Shown here piece after piece: positions 45,817 to 58,325 of a stretch of DNA of 64,000 nucleotides (the first letter of the stretch is position 1; the number at the start of each line of letters is the position of its first letter). The translations under genes were made by a program, and so were the position numbers. The notes beneath the pieces are model-generated. The model was not told the DNA's origin. It saw only the letters and a list, made by a program, of their open reading frames with translations, and ran no database searches. The stretch spans positions 25,546,001-25,610,000 of the forward strand of contig OX485804.1 of NCBI GenBank assembly GCA_950295325.1, in the 5' to 3' direction. This stretch comes from Polytrichum commune (taxonomy: Eukaryota; Streptophyta; Polytrichopsida; Polytrichales; Polytrichaceae).

Positions 45817-47779
45817 GCGAAAGTTCCAAAATAAAAATAAAAATAAAAATGACACGAAATGTAAATGACGATAGTACATGGTTTTCATAGTCATTCATGT
45901 TACACTTGTAAGACCCAATTTGCATCCTCAATAATCACGTACACAACACCACATAACTCCAAATGGTAATCCAAACTAATTGAAAAAAGAAAATAAAGAA
46001 AAACAAAGAAAGAACCCATAGTGCAAAGGAAACCGGCAATGTTCTAAGTTAGTGCAAAGTGCCGGGCACTTCATCAAGATCTAAGCACATTAACATTCAT
46101 TAAACTCCGGCCCACAATGGCCGATTAGTGGGACGAGAGTGGCTTTGCTTTTTGTACTGGGTTCTATGCTCCAAGCTAACAAACTAATTAACTTTTAAAG
46201 CTTGAGATTTAGCTCCAAATCTCAATCTAACAAACTAATTAAGTTCAAACCTGAGATTTAGCTCAAAATCTTAACCCCAGGTACATTCCTGGGACCTTAA
46301 ATTGCCATAGATCACTCTAGTAGATCAACACTATCCCGCATGTGACCTCTCGAACAACACACAAGCTTTTCATTTCAAGTTTCAACACTCATCGGTCCAT
46401 GGTCAATGCAGGCCGGCCATCAATGTGAAGTCTCCCAAAGTAATTGATGTCCATACTACCGTCAAAGATACGTTTTAATTAAGTGATTGCCTTTCCATCG
46501 CCACAAAGTTTGATTTGTTGGTAATTAAACGAGGTTGAAGCATTCTAATGTTCCCTACATTGGGAACTTGAAAGACGGGGGGATTCGAAACTCATTATAC
46601 TTGGGACCCTTTTATTTCAATTGGTGTGGATTGTCATTTGGAGTTTGTATTCTTCTTCTTCAATTGAGAATGAGTTGTTCGTATGATTCAACCGAGTTTA
46701 ATAAAATGTACTTATGGAACACATGGATTATTATCAAGGTTGACTCTAGTCTGGAGCAAGCATTGAATGAAGAACTTTGTCTGTAGGTTGTTGCCTTCTT
46801 TTGGGGGTGAGCACTTTATAGAACATAGCTTAACTTTGACGATTGGGGGGGGGGGGGATTACATTCTTGAAATGAAGTCCTAGCCATGTCATAGCAAGTC
46901 TATATAATTTCAAACGGTAATCCACGAGAATGGAAATAATTAATGTGATTGATTGTCATAACATTACAAAGCTAAATGGCTTAATTATGCTAGGTCCAAA
47001 ACATGTCCAGGTACCATCCCATTTGATGCAAGCACGATGATCAGTACATTTTTGGTGGAGATCATATTCAACTTGAATTTGGTAACGCCACATTAGTTAT
47101 GCCTGCCAATTGTCCACAAATTTGTTTATAGAAATGGAACTGAGACACATGAGCGATTCATGTTACGATGCTAGAAATGAATCACATGAGATTGTTTTTG
47201 TATGGTGTCTAGGGGCAAGTTTAAAATAAGGTTCAAGACCCCCAAAAAGATTTGAATACAATCATGTAGATTGCCATAGGTTTGAGAAAGTTGAGGAAAT
47301 ACAGTGGAAATGGATGGGAACAAATGACAACTACAAGAATGAGCAAGAACAAGCTTGATACAGCCCTTCAAGGGTTCAAATCCTCCCTAGTAAACTAAAT
47401 TGGATGTGCTTCAAAATAAATTTAAAACAATAAAACTACCATTTATGTGTATGTGATTTCAGATTTTTATATTTGAATGATCAAGAGTATTGTATTTACA
47501 TAGGCTTTTTAAAAATATCCTATTATGCGTGCATACATATGACTTAAGAAGAAATTTTACTATGTATACATGAGGTTTATTCATTGGACCGCATGTCATA
47601 TGAGTGGTTTAAAAGAGTTTAGGCCCAAAGATACAATGATTCCTCTTTATTTGAAAGAAATATCTCCGAAAGTTTGCCTTATAGCAATCTCACTACTTTC
47701 AAGTTGGGTGATATTTACTCAAGTGTTTCAAAGTAATAGTTTAAATTTTAAAAAGACAAAGTAGAATACAAATGAAGAT
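45817..47779. other. No gene; G13 tract
   Basis: No supported gene. A G13 tract is at 46845-46857. The sentence-like repeat 'AACAAACTAATTAA' with 'TTGAGATTTAGCTC' occurs twice at 46175-46275. Confidence 0.55.
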
Positions 47780-48044
47780 TACACAGACTCTTAAAACTGA
47801 GTCAATGGCCCACTACATTAATTCACCACCCATGATGTTAGGCAAATATAAACAAGAACATGCAAACTTCCACTTATGTAAGTTAGTAGACATAGTCTAG
47901 TGCATCATTGTCAAAGTCTAACGTCTATTGTAGAAGTACATGTTGAGAAACAATGATTTGAAAAGAAGTATATACATTGATTCAAATTTGTAACCTACAT
48001 CAACCTATAGATTAATAATTGTCCACCCTTCTTTAGAAGCTAGA

Positions 48045-48203
48045 ATAACTTGGATATGATTGGCATGCTATGAAAGAACTCTTGACACCACTCAAGAGTG
48101 ATGGAATAGCAAGAAGCTTGCACACGCTCCCACAATTAAAGCATTCCTTTCGATGGTCTGGGATACTCATTTAATTTTCATTTCACAAATGCCCACACAT
48201 GCT
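48045..48203 (-). pseudogene. Tc1-type transposase, C-terminal piece
   Basis: Continues the reading frame of the right-hand piece: HVWAFVK, a stop, KLNEYPRPSKGML, a stop, LWERVQAS, then LEWCQEFFHSMP. This order matches the end of Tc1-type transposases. At least two in-frame stops show it is dead. Separated from the other piece by the Mutator-like insertion. Confidence 0.85.
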
Positions 48204-48504
48204 GAGGGAAGCTCTCTTATGAGCGATGAGCAATGAGCAGTGAGCGGTAACACATGAGTAATGAATCCAAAATTAGTAAAAGTGCATAGGTTTAGGGTTC
48301 ATAAAATAAATATAGTACTGCATTAATTGTAAATTTTCAATTGTAAATTGGAAACATTTAAATATAGCAAGAATGAAGGAGGCGTATTACCATGGTCATT
48401 TCGAATACTTTGAACCATTGCTGATTTTTATTATAACAATCCAAACCAATACATGCCATTTATTGACATTCTTATACATGTGGCTTAGTAGAATACTTGC
48501 AATA

Positions 48505-50450
48505 CTACTCACACTCTACAATACCAGCAAGTTCAAGTAGTCGCATGACCTCGTTGTAAGTATATGTAGGTGCATGAATGAACTTGTCACTGTCGTAATC
48601 TACCTTGCACAAAAATCTAAACACATAATAAAGATGTTTGTAATACACCCATTTCCCTTTCTTTCCCAATACATGGGAGGACATTTTTGTGAAATCCAGA
48701 CATGTGCAATGCGGGATGCGGGATGCAAGCATTGTGACACGGTATGTAATATCCTCTTTGAAGGCAATGTTGATTATCACTTCAAAGCCCAGATATGGAA
48801 TGGCAGTGATCCCAACCACATAGTACCCGTTCATGAGTCCGGCACTCTCCCAATTATTTTTGTGATCCGCCACCAGTGTTGTTGGATTGCGACGCATTAT
48901 CTTCCCAACCCTGAATATAGGGTGGGCATTTGGGTTCGGTGACATATAAAAATGTAAGTGAGGGATGGGGAGAGTTGTGATTGTCGAAAGCCTACGACGA
49001 GGGGACAATGCCTCCATCTGTTGTTGTTGAAATCCAACATCCTCAAGCGCCAAAATCTCCTTTCTCAATAGATTGGTACATATCTTCACCGGCCACGTGT
49101 TGGGTACTATAGGCCAATCCAACACATACTTCTTCATACTGCCACTCAAACAACATTTGATGTTGTCAAAGCAAAAGCAAAATTCAAACTCCACATTCAT
49201 ATAAACAAGTCATCTTGTTGCCGGAATGTTGAAGCCATTTGTTGTGTATAGTCTCAGCAAGGTTGCATGTTGATATTTCCGTACGTTCTTGTGTTGTCAT
49301 ATCCTATTAACAACACAAAATTATGAGAAAAACTATAAAAACTATAAAAATAATAAAAAATATATATAGAAATAATTGAATGACATTGAATAATGAAGTT
49401 TGGTATGTACTTATAAATAACATATGACCACCCCATTGTTTGTAACGGAAGTGCCAAAAATCCAACCACTCTGAAAGACAGAGGATGTTTTATTCTGAGG
49501 CAGCTTCAGATGACAACCACCAAATACAAATCACATGACACTTAATCTTGGCGTCATCCATTGTTGTTTTGTCCTTGTAATCCTTGCATATTTGTTTGTA
49601 ATGAAACTGCAAGGATGGTTTGATATACTCCTGGGTCACCTTATCCAAAATTGCAGCACGGGGAGGTCACTTCATTGTCAAGTTGACACCACGTGCGGAC
49701 AAAGTTTGCTACCCCTATATTACATGCCATATATAATTTTAAAATTTATGATATTTTTTCTACATATACATAACCATTGATAGTATCTTTTGTATACTTT
49801 TTTGAAATTTTTAGTCATCTTTATTTATTTTAGTAATTTTTTTAGTTCAATTCTCTGTCATTCTAGTTAGAAATGGTATGTTTTATGAAAAAAACAAATC
49901 ATCAAATTTAGTTACCACTTTTAACTATGTCATAGGTACTGTGTATATCTACTCATGAAAAAAAATTGATAAAATTTTGACCCATTTTGGTGGTGCAACT
50001 TACCAAAAGAAGATTTTTTTTGGTCGCACGTGGTGTTCAACTTGATAATGGAGTGATCTACCCGTGGTTTGCAAACCAGTGGACCAAATATGTACGCTCA
50101 CGTACGACCATGGGTAGACTTGGGTCACCATCCCCGTAAATCATCCTCAGTGCATTCCAATTAGCTTGAGCATTATCAACCATGAACCCTTTGAAGTTCA
50201 CTTTTGGTATATCATTCTCTTCTATGATAACATTCAATTTTTTCCAAAAGAGAATTTGTACTACACCATCTTCATATTGTATATCACAACACGCAATGGT
50301 CAATACTTTATAATATCGACAGTTGTACACATGTATCACAAAGGGCAAGAGAAACAAAATGTCGCCATCAAAAGAAAATGGTAAGTACTTGACATCACGA
50401 ACATCTATATTTTCAAAATCAATCTAACATTGACTTTTTGCTTGACTTTG
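48505..50450 (-). pseudogene. MULE transposase relic
   Basis: The C-terminal 231 codons (49200-48505) are open and contain a SWIM-like zinc finger, CTC...GKWVYYKHLYYVF, in which the third Cys is replaced by Tyr (the family pattern is C-x-C-xn-C-x-H). Upstream, 49730-49380 encodes KPSLQFHYKQICKDY, a TAA stop, then SEWLDFWHFRYKQWGGHML. Further upstream, 50357-50058 encodes CRYYKVLTIACCDIQYEDG and GFMVDNAQANWNALRMIYGD, the MULE catalytic core with its second acidic residue. These parts appear in the right order with stops and frame changes between them. Mutator transposases cut and reinsert the element. The N-terminus, expected at 50450-51300, is not recognisable. Confidence 0.75.
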
Positions 50451-52149
50451 TCACCTTCAAGGCATGAATGATAGTTCCCCCTTCAGATGAAGGTAAAGAA
50501 TGTAGTGGAGGACGTTGAGAAGGTGTGATCTAGCGAATCAACCTCCCATACATAGGACTACATGAGAATTTTGCTACATGCATGGGAAGTCGTGAAGGAG
50601 TGCAATTAACACTTTTAAATCGAAATAACGACATGATCAAAAGATGCACAAATGTTATCTTCTAAATATGAGAGCATGAACACACTATCATCAGTGGGCT
50701 CAAATTTAACATGTGCGACAGAGGAAATTTGAACTATGGATGTACTAGATTCGTTTGTCAATATGATAGTTGAACATTGCACCTGAGACTCAAAAAGACT
50801 TATTACCCTAAATGAACTAGGCCCTAAAATCCACATGGAACCAACTTAAATTCTGTTCTTTTGAACCCAAATCATTTTAAACACCTCTCCATCTACATGA
50901 TGCATCTCCTACTTTATATACATGGTTCGTATCTGGAGGTTGAACCTCAAACTAAGCCAATCCTCCGAGCCACCCACATGACCATCATCATGAAGTGATA
51001 ACATGAAGGAAACAAAAGATCCATGAACTCTAATGGTAGCCATGGAGAAACAAAGTAATAAATGAACATTACATTACAATAATATTGGATCGGTGAAGTT
51101 TTTTGTATTGAATGGTATATAGTGCAATAATGGATGGAGATTAAAACGTGTGATACCATATCATCAAATAATACAGAAGTAGACAAATCACAATAATAGT
51201 TAGAGAATATTTGTGGGCAAGACATAGAACCTTAAACCAAATCCTAAAAAATATCTCCTTTGGAAACTAAACCATAGGGAACCCCAACCCACAAGGGAGT
51301 TGTGTATTATAAGTTTATCACATGAAGATTATATATATATATATATATATTGTAGAAATAAAAGACATGGAAAAAATGTGGACACAAATATCATGGAGAA
51401 AACGGTGTTAAATAAAAAAACAAGTTGGCATAATTTTGAATTTTGGTAGTGCATCCTAGATGTAGATGTAGAAACCATTAGATTTGGCCAAGAAGATATA
51501 TAATTGGCACTTATGAATAGATCCAAGTGGTTGTGGAAGGTTGGGGTGTCATGAAAATTTGGTGTGTATAATAAAAATAGAAGTATAATAAAAGACGCAT
51601 AGAAATAATTCGGTTATTAAACGCCAATTGCAACACGGATGATTGTATTATATTCCATATTTATGTGAGATAGACACATTGAAAGAATGCATGAAAGTGG
51701 AGTAATAAAGGAGATATCATTGACATTAATATTGGTGGAGGATGTAGAGAAATAACCCATGAGGCCAAAGAGAAGGCGTAAGAAAGCTTTGTACTTTACC
51801 TTTGAAGAAAAACATTCAAGCTGAGTGTGGGAAAGAAGAATGTAAGCAAGGAAGGGAAAAAAAACTTGTTGAGTACAATAGAAAAGATTATAAAGGCATT
51901 GGATTTTGTTACAATAACAACAATGGCGATGAAGGGCGATGAAGGTGCAAAGAGTAACGAACATGTAGACGATCATATATCGGAATCAGAAATAAAGACA
52001 AGTTCAGAAAACACAACAAACAAAAAGGTAAGTCACCTTAGCCTTCATATAATTTGATAGTGCATTGAATGGAGAGGAACTAGAATATGATATTTACATT
52101 CAATTAAAAATTGTCCAGTGGTTTATAATTATGAAAATGTTAGTCATCG

Positions 52150-52700
52150 GAACCATGTGCGTTGACGCATAGGATATCTGGCGGTGAGTAAAGGAAGCTT
52201 GAAAATTAGGAGGTAGAATCATGTGCGTTGACGCAGATGATATGTGGCAGCGACTTAGAGAGGTTATAGGTTAGGAAGGAGAACCATGTGAAAAAAAAAT
52301 TAGGAAATTTAATTTTTCCCATAAATCCAAAATGTACGAGGCGGCCAAAAACAATGAAATCCATAGAAGAATGAATAGCAAAAATAATATTAAACAAGAA
52401 AAAATAAATAAATTGTAGCTACAAAGATTTGGATTATATAGTATATTTTCATATTTTTTGGAAATTATTTTGAATTATTTATAGATTTGACAAGTTTTGG
52501 CAAATCTACCAAACAAAAAACTTAAAAAAACTTTTGAAAGCTATATGTATGTTAATGTACATCGTCCACATCACCACTTACAATGGTCCAAAATCTATGA
52601 TAAGAAACATATGTGTTAATGCACAAGGTTTGTGTTGCCAACTTTCAAACCTACGTAATCAAGCGCATAGACCCTGTGCGTCAACGTACAAGTTGTACCC
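52150..52700. repeat. Four copies of a palindromic TGCGTTGACGCA motif
   Basis: CCATGTGCGTTGACGCA occurs at about 52154 and TCATGTGCGTTGACGCA at about 52219, within a roughly 65-bp direct repeat. Diverged versions are at 52611 (TATGTGTTAATGCACA) and 52675 (TGTGCGTCAACGTACA). The core is palindromic except for its two central bases. They lie in the large first intron of the plus-strand gene, inside the Mutator-like element. Confidence 0.75.
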
Positions 52701-52779
52701 TAGTTCTTTAAGACGAGCCGTTACCCTAATCGTACAATGTTGAAGCTGCCAAGTTCACACCCTAGGATTTTTTTTCCTC

Positions 52780-53130
52780 CTCTTCATGTTGATGGTGGTG
52801 CTATTGGTGTTGCTCTTTTATTGTTGTTGGTGATGTTCTTTTACTAATGGTATTGATTTTTTTTGTTGGAGTTGGTGCTACTGGATTGCGTTACTAATCA
52901 ATTGTTGGTGATGGTGTTGTTTTTCTACTTGTGCTGGTAATTTGTTGTTGTTGTTGTTGCAGCTTTTTTGCTGTTGGTTCTATTGCTAGTGTTGCTTTTT
53001 TGTTGTTATTTTTGATGTTGCAGTTGTTCTTTTGTTGTTGTTTCTACTGTTGGCGCTGCTCTTTTATTGTTGTTTTTGCTGGTGGTGCTACTATTTTATT
53101 ATTGATGTTTTTGCTGCTATTTTTTTTCAT
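52780..53130. repeat. TTG/TGC-rich low-complexity tract
   Basis: Imperfect trinucleotide sequence (TTGTTG, GTTGCTG, TTTTGTTG) in the intron of the plus-strand gene. Open frames through it encode only Leu, Phe and Cys runs and are not believable proteins. Confidence 0.8.
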
Positions 53131-55960
53131 CTTCTATTGGTCTTCCTATTCTCAGGTATTTTTTTAAAAGTTTTTTTTACAGTCTATAATTTTATATATT
53201 TATTGATATATTTTGTTTCATTAAAATGATTTTTAAAATTTACTTCATTGTTTGTATCTAGGACGAAACAATGGATGTGAAGAAAACAATTCATAAATCT
53301 ACTGATGATGATTTTACAAAAAAATTCAACTCAAGATCATCCATTTGTACAAGTTCATCATGATCAAGACATTGCATGAAATCTTTAGAATAATAATTTA
53401 AAAAAATGATTAGTAGAATCATTAATGATTTTCACTCCGATGAAGATAAAAATGGTGATGATAAAACCTATTAATAGAAAGGATGGGACCTTACGGACAA
53501 ACAAAAGGTCAAGTTAACTACCACAATTTTTTCAATCCATGCTAGATCCAAGTCTCGCTTATGCGTGCTTTTGTGTCGCATGGTTGTTATGCCTATTCTG
53601 CATCTTGCCTTAAAGAATAATAATACTAAATTCAAGGCTCGTTTTTTTAACGATTATCATGATGGTGACTGTGTATTTTATATATTACCCATTGATTCTA
53701 AGATAGACTTTCAATTTATAGATGATGAGGTTCGTGCATCTTAAAGCCCAAATTGGGCTCAAACCAATGCCGTATTCGAATTTTAATTGGATGCAAGCTC
53801 TTCATTCACATCATACAAAAATAACATGTTATTAATATGAGATGCTAATCACAAGTTTTTTGTTTCAAAATTTTATATTGACTGTGTATATACTGAAGAT
53901 TATGAATATCACGACTTTGTAAATTCTATCATTTAGACGTCCCAGTCTGACGACATTAACAAGTAATGCTCTTGATCATTGATATTATTTTATTTATTTA
54001 TGATTTATATTTTATTGGTTAAATTTTATCATCATAAATTTGATTAATTCAATATTATATCAACAGAGAATTCTCATGTTTCTACCAACTTGGTGTATAC
54101 TTTGTATCAGATGCAAATCATTGGCAACATGCCTTTGACTTCCTTAAAAAAATTGAATCTAAAAAGTTATAAATAATATGAAGAAAAATCGGTCCAAACT
54201 TAGTATTATTAGATACGACCAATTTTTTTTGGATTGCATGTACGATGTACGGTCACCAAACTTTCTTTACTGTTTATTGTATGTCTATTCATCTTTACAT
54301 TACATTTATATGTGCTCATTATTTTACAATTTATTATTTATTATTGAGCAAGAATTTGCTGAAGCTAGCAATATTGCTCTCAACCATTACAATGATAATT
54401 ATCATCTTGAAAGAATATTAGAAGGAGTTTAGAAAGCAATGTCCATAGTTGTCAACAAAAAATATACAATGTTGTCTTCGTGTTTTACAAAACAACTAGT
54501 GATTGCCGACATCAACTTCACACATAATTTCTTTGAAAATATTAAACAGCATTCTGAAATGTTACAAAAGATACTTTATCGTGTTGCCATAAATAATGTG
54601 AATGCATAAGTTAAAGTCGAATGGCTCAAACTTTAGAATGACAATAAATTTGGCAAAGATATATTGCATTTCCTAAAATCACCACTCTATGATTTTGCAC
54701 TTGATGATTGGTTATCGAAATCTACATATTGGGCACAATTAAAAATAAAACTATTAAAAAATTTCACATTATTATTTCATCTCCTCTTCAATTGCCAACA
54801 GATGACCCTACTATCTCCAAGTATATCCAAACCTGGAAGTTTACGGCTTTTAATTCAATATTTTATCGTGAATTCAAAAACGGGAAAGTGAAAAAATATA
54901 ACACTTGGGAGGAGCAATCCAATATTAATTTTTCTATACAACGTGAGGGTTTAGGGTTCTAGCATTTATGACTCATGTCTTGGTAAGAGATTTTACTACC
55001 ACAAAATCCACAAGATAACCAAAATTCATGTTTCTTTATACTTGATTGAAAAGCAAAAAATTGCTTTTCAATTTTATGGATGAAAAAAACATGTTTCTTC
55101 AAAAATTGGAATTACTTTAGAAGGGCCATACAAAAAATCGCCGCGTTTTTTTGAAGACCTTATTGAATAGTTTACACCAACAAATGGACGCGTTGTTGAT
55201 TTGATATGTTCCACTAGAGATCCTGTCATGACAACACGCGCATGTAGCAGACAACTTCTTGCATTCGAGTGTGATAATGACATATTTGAAGACATATTGA
55301 AATCACTTTTGGAAAAGGTTCCAAATGAGGGGTCATTTAAGGAGAATATTTAAGATCTTACATGAGAAAAGATGATGACCTATTGGATGAGGAAATGCTT
55401 GAATTTGAATATGAGTAAGTTTTAATACAATAATTGTTGATTCAAATCATTCATTTCATTAAATTCATCACTTCATTTTTATTTCTTCAAATTTATTTAC
55501 ATATTTGATCGATTTGATCAATTCCATTTCATTTTAGGCACATAGATAATTTCTACAAAGTCCATGCCGTAGCCCGCATCTCCCATCATATGCCGAGAAT
55601 GTTGCATTTGCAATGTTAAATAGCAAAGATTCAGATCCAAATGAAGAATCTTGCTATAGTTCTAAAATTAATTTGCAATGTATAGGTGTTCAAATATATA
55701 TAGATGACGAGGCAAAAGATAGTAACATGTCTAGTGTTACCAGCGATAAATAAATATTTCGATTTCATGTTGTTTATCCTCCCCACCCCTCTTATTACTA
55801 AACTCTAAAATTATAATTCTTTAGGCCATAATTCCATAGTTATAGGATACTAGTGGCCCTATTACCAAATATTCCACCTTCCTCACCGCTCATAAGTTAC
55901 CGCTCATCGCTCGCCACTCATTGCTCACCGCTCACAAGATAACACTCCCCCACACATGCT

Positions 55961-56459
55961 TCATTGGATTTAAGTCATGTGATTGAAGAGCCCAAGTAAG
56001 TACATCAAAATTTTGCATTGACAACCACTGCTTGACTGATTTTGCAATATGTTCCAATCTTGATGATGTTGAGCAAATTCCAACTTGCAATTCATTTTCT
56101 TGGCCGTGAGTAACGGCTTCTTTTGCTTCTCTTATGACCCAAGACCTGCTTCATGAAGTGCATGCCTCGCTATGTTGATGCTTATACCACATTCGAGTGC
56201 TCACTCAAAGCATTCCTCACATTTACAACATTATCTAACCCACCAACTATGATCGCTTTTACACACGCTTGTCGTTGAATAGGGGTGATGCTTCTTGGGT
56301 GTCCTCCTCTTGAAGGCTCCACATGAGGAACACACTCTCTATGAATCTTGGACCATGTAAACTGAGATACCCAACAATATTGACACTTCACATGTGCTAC
56401 ATCCATGCTGCAACAAGAGTAAAGCATTCAACCTCTTCTCCCTTTGGTAATGTTCTCAT
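55961..56459 (-). pseudogene. Tc1-type transposase, N-terminal and central piece
   Basis: Starts at ATG 56459 (MRTLPKG). A frameshift leads into a helix-turn-helix segment, CVPHVEPSRGGHPRSITP and AIIVGGLDNVVNVRNALSEH, typical of Tc1-type transposases. After a stop and frame change follow EKQKKPLLTAKKMNCKLEF and, directly, VKQWLSMQNFDVLTW...DLNPMKHVW. The middle, with the first two catalytic acids, is deleted. The third (normally Glu in NPIE) is Lys. Confidence 0.85.
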
Positions 56460-56857
56460 GGGCAAAGAAACCTTCACAATTATAAAAGATAATGTCCTAA
56501 GAGACCACACTACTAACCAAAAATGAGAGGAAGAACCCTAGGCGGTGTTGTGAACTTATTTTGCAATTGAAGGTGAGTGATGAAAACAATTCCAAAATTG
56601 AGTCAATAGACCTAATTTTATTCAAAATGAATTTTTTCTCTTGTTACTAGGGAACTCAAGCTGAAATTTCAAAGGATGATAGGTAGCTTGGTTGTGCATT
56701 TGACCCAAATTACCATTTGGCAAAAAAATTGATATTCTTCTAGATACAACTTCACAAAATTTGTTGTTATGTTGATTGACTCAATTTTGAGGGTCAATGT
56801 ACTAATCATGTTATGAATCTATTATGACCTAATGATACCCTGACATTAAAGTTATCC

Positions 56858-57667
56858 CCCGGGGAGGGCACTCGCGAAAATTTATTAAACCATGTGCGAA
56901 AGAATGTAGGGTACTTTTTATTCATTTGTGATAAAATTTATACAATTCTTCGATATAATGAAGCACCTCTACAAATACAAAGTTGTGTGTATAAATAAAT
57001 AAGGGTACCATATAATGCATCAATTTATCTAATTCTTTCAATCTAAAATAGGGTTGGGAATAGTAGGTAGAGAAAAAAATGTTGAGGCAGAGGTATACAA
57101 TGCATTTTATGGTGGTCAATGGATGAAAAACTATCCATTTTCAATCCAAATTCCCGAATGAAAAATTTGGATGATGAGAGTTTTGGTGTTCTTTGCTTTG
57201 TGCGTTGCCTAGGGTTGCTTGCACCAATGCAACGCTCTTTGTGAGGCAAGATTTGGTGTTGAAGTTCTTGACGTGCATTTTGTGGTTGTGTGCGGTTTTC
57301 TGAGTTCTAGTGGTATGCTTGTGGTTTTCGGAGTTCTAGTAGTAGAATCATTTGATTGTTTCTCTGTGGGCAACCGACGCCGAAGTTTCTCACGATACTG
57401 TACCAGACGAGAGACACTCTGCACAAGAGTCCTATGCGTTGTCATTCATGGGGTCAAATATAAAAATTATAAGGAACATAGGGTACTAGAAACTAATTGA
57501 GTTGTGACTTTATAAATACAAATAGGGTCATCTAAAATGACAAAATTTAGATTTATCTGTACTAATAGGGTGTAAAGAATTCCAATTTCTTAAATAAATA
57601 GCCCCATGATAAATACCCTTCCGTCGCAGATGGGTTATTAAATACATGTATGAGTGCCCTCCCCGGG
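56858..57667. mobile_element. Non-autonomous DNA transposon with 8-bp TSD (810 bp)
   Basis: AGTTATCC stands on both sides (56850-56857 and 57668-57675). Both ends start CCCGGGGAGGGCACTC exactly, followed by about 45 bp of looser match (TATTTAATAA, CCCAT(C/G)TGCGA, GGGTA). An 8-bp target duplication points to hAT or a related superfamily. The termini are not the usual CAGGG, so the class is open. No transposase is visible. Confidence 0.8.
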
Positions 57668-57675
57668 AGTTATCC

Positions 57676-58287
57676 GTAAGGTCTATCAAAGAGGGGCAAA
57701 ATCGTGGGTTTGATCCTTCTTTGAGGAAACTTTCTATTAGAAGCTCACTAGCGCATCGTGTTTGAAAATCTATTTTCAAAGTTGGGTGCAAACTTTGGGA
57801 CCTCCTCTTTCCACCTTTAAAACTTTGAGAGAATTTTAGGATCTAATGTAGGGTATGCACATGGGACCCATTGTTCTAAATATCGGATCGACCTATGCAA
57901 GTTAACTTGACTCTATTAGGTCCTTACATCATGATATCAATACATTAGAGTTATTCATAAAGTAAAGTGGATAAAATCATGGGTTTAGTCCCAAACCATG
58001 AGTTTATGAGAATCAACACAAAGTCACCCGAGTTTTTTTAAGCATAATTAATCATGCGCAAAGAGTGATGTCAAGCTATTAAAAATCGGCTTTCTAGCTT
58101 GTCCTACTAGGATGGGTGGGCCAAGCTAAACTAGGTTGATCCAAGATTTAGGTTAGTGTGTCCCACTTTTATACCCTACTTTAGATCCTAATATTCTCTC
58201 AAAGTTTTTGAGGTGGAAAGAGGAAGTCCTAAAAACTTCACCCAACTTTCGGAATAGGCTTCCATACACGACAAGCTAACGAGCTCT

Positions 58288-58325
<38 letters not shown>

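Larger units (their letters stand above)
51920..55760 (+). pseudogene. Decayed intron-containing gene with DNA-methyltransferase-like C-terminal part
   Basis: First exon: ATG near 51923 (MAMKGDEGAK) through TNKK to a strong donor AAAAAG|GTAAGT at 52031. The next exon starts after TGTATCTAG at 53262 and continues in phase with DETMDVKKT. Later parts hold several stops. Around 54765-54805 HIIISSPLQLPTDDP sits where beta-class N4/N6 methyltransferases have the S/D-P-P-Y/F catalytic motif. About 400 bp on, at 55120-55275, GPYKKSPRFFEDLI, FTPTNGRVVDLICSTRD and QLLAFECDNDIFE match the order of motif X and motif I (DPFxGxG...GRxxxGxE) in that class. Motif IV before motif I is the beta-class order. 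Key residues are changed (SPP to SPL, TG to TR), so this copy is inactive. The assignment rests on pattern only. Confidence 0.55.
48204..55950. mobile_element. Mutator-like element (7,747 bp) with a second, methyltransferase-like gene
   Basis: Flanked by CACACATGCT (48194-48203 and 55951-55960). The match extends to 12 bp by chance. The ends are inverted: GAGGGAAGCTCTCTTATGAG on the left and GGGGAGTGTTATCTTGTGAG on the right, followed by GAGCAATGAG and GAGCGGTAAC blocks in both, about 50 bp in all. It contains a MULE transposase relic (minus strand, left half) and an intron-containing gene relic (plus strand, right half), divergently arranged. A 10-bp duplication fits Mutator-like elements. 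Both genes carry stops, so this copy is not autonomous. Confidence 0.85.
47780..56801 (-). mobile_element. Tc1/mariner element split by a 7.7-kb Mutator-like element
   Basis: The ends are inverted repeats of 27 bp with 22 matches. Each starts TACA, runs through GAC, CT and AAAA, and ends TGAGTCAAT (left from 47780, right from 56801 downwards). The terminal TA fits the Tc1/mariner target. Removing the inner element and one copy of its duplication leaves 1,265 bp, the usual size of a Tc1-type element. The transposase is on the minus strand in two pieces, 56459-55961 and 48203-48045. Confidence 0.85.

Noticed and set aside
52931-53229. Open frames rich in Leu, Phe and Cys
   Set aside because: They are translations of the TTG/TGC low-complexity tract inside an intron.
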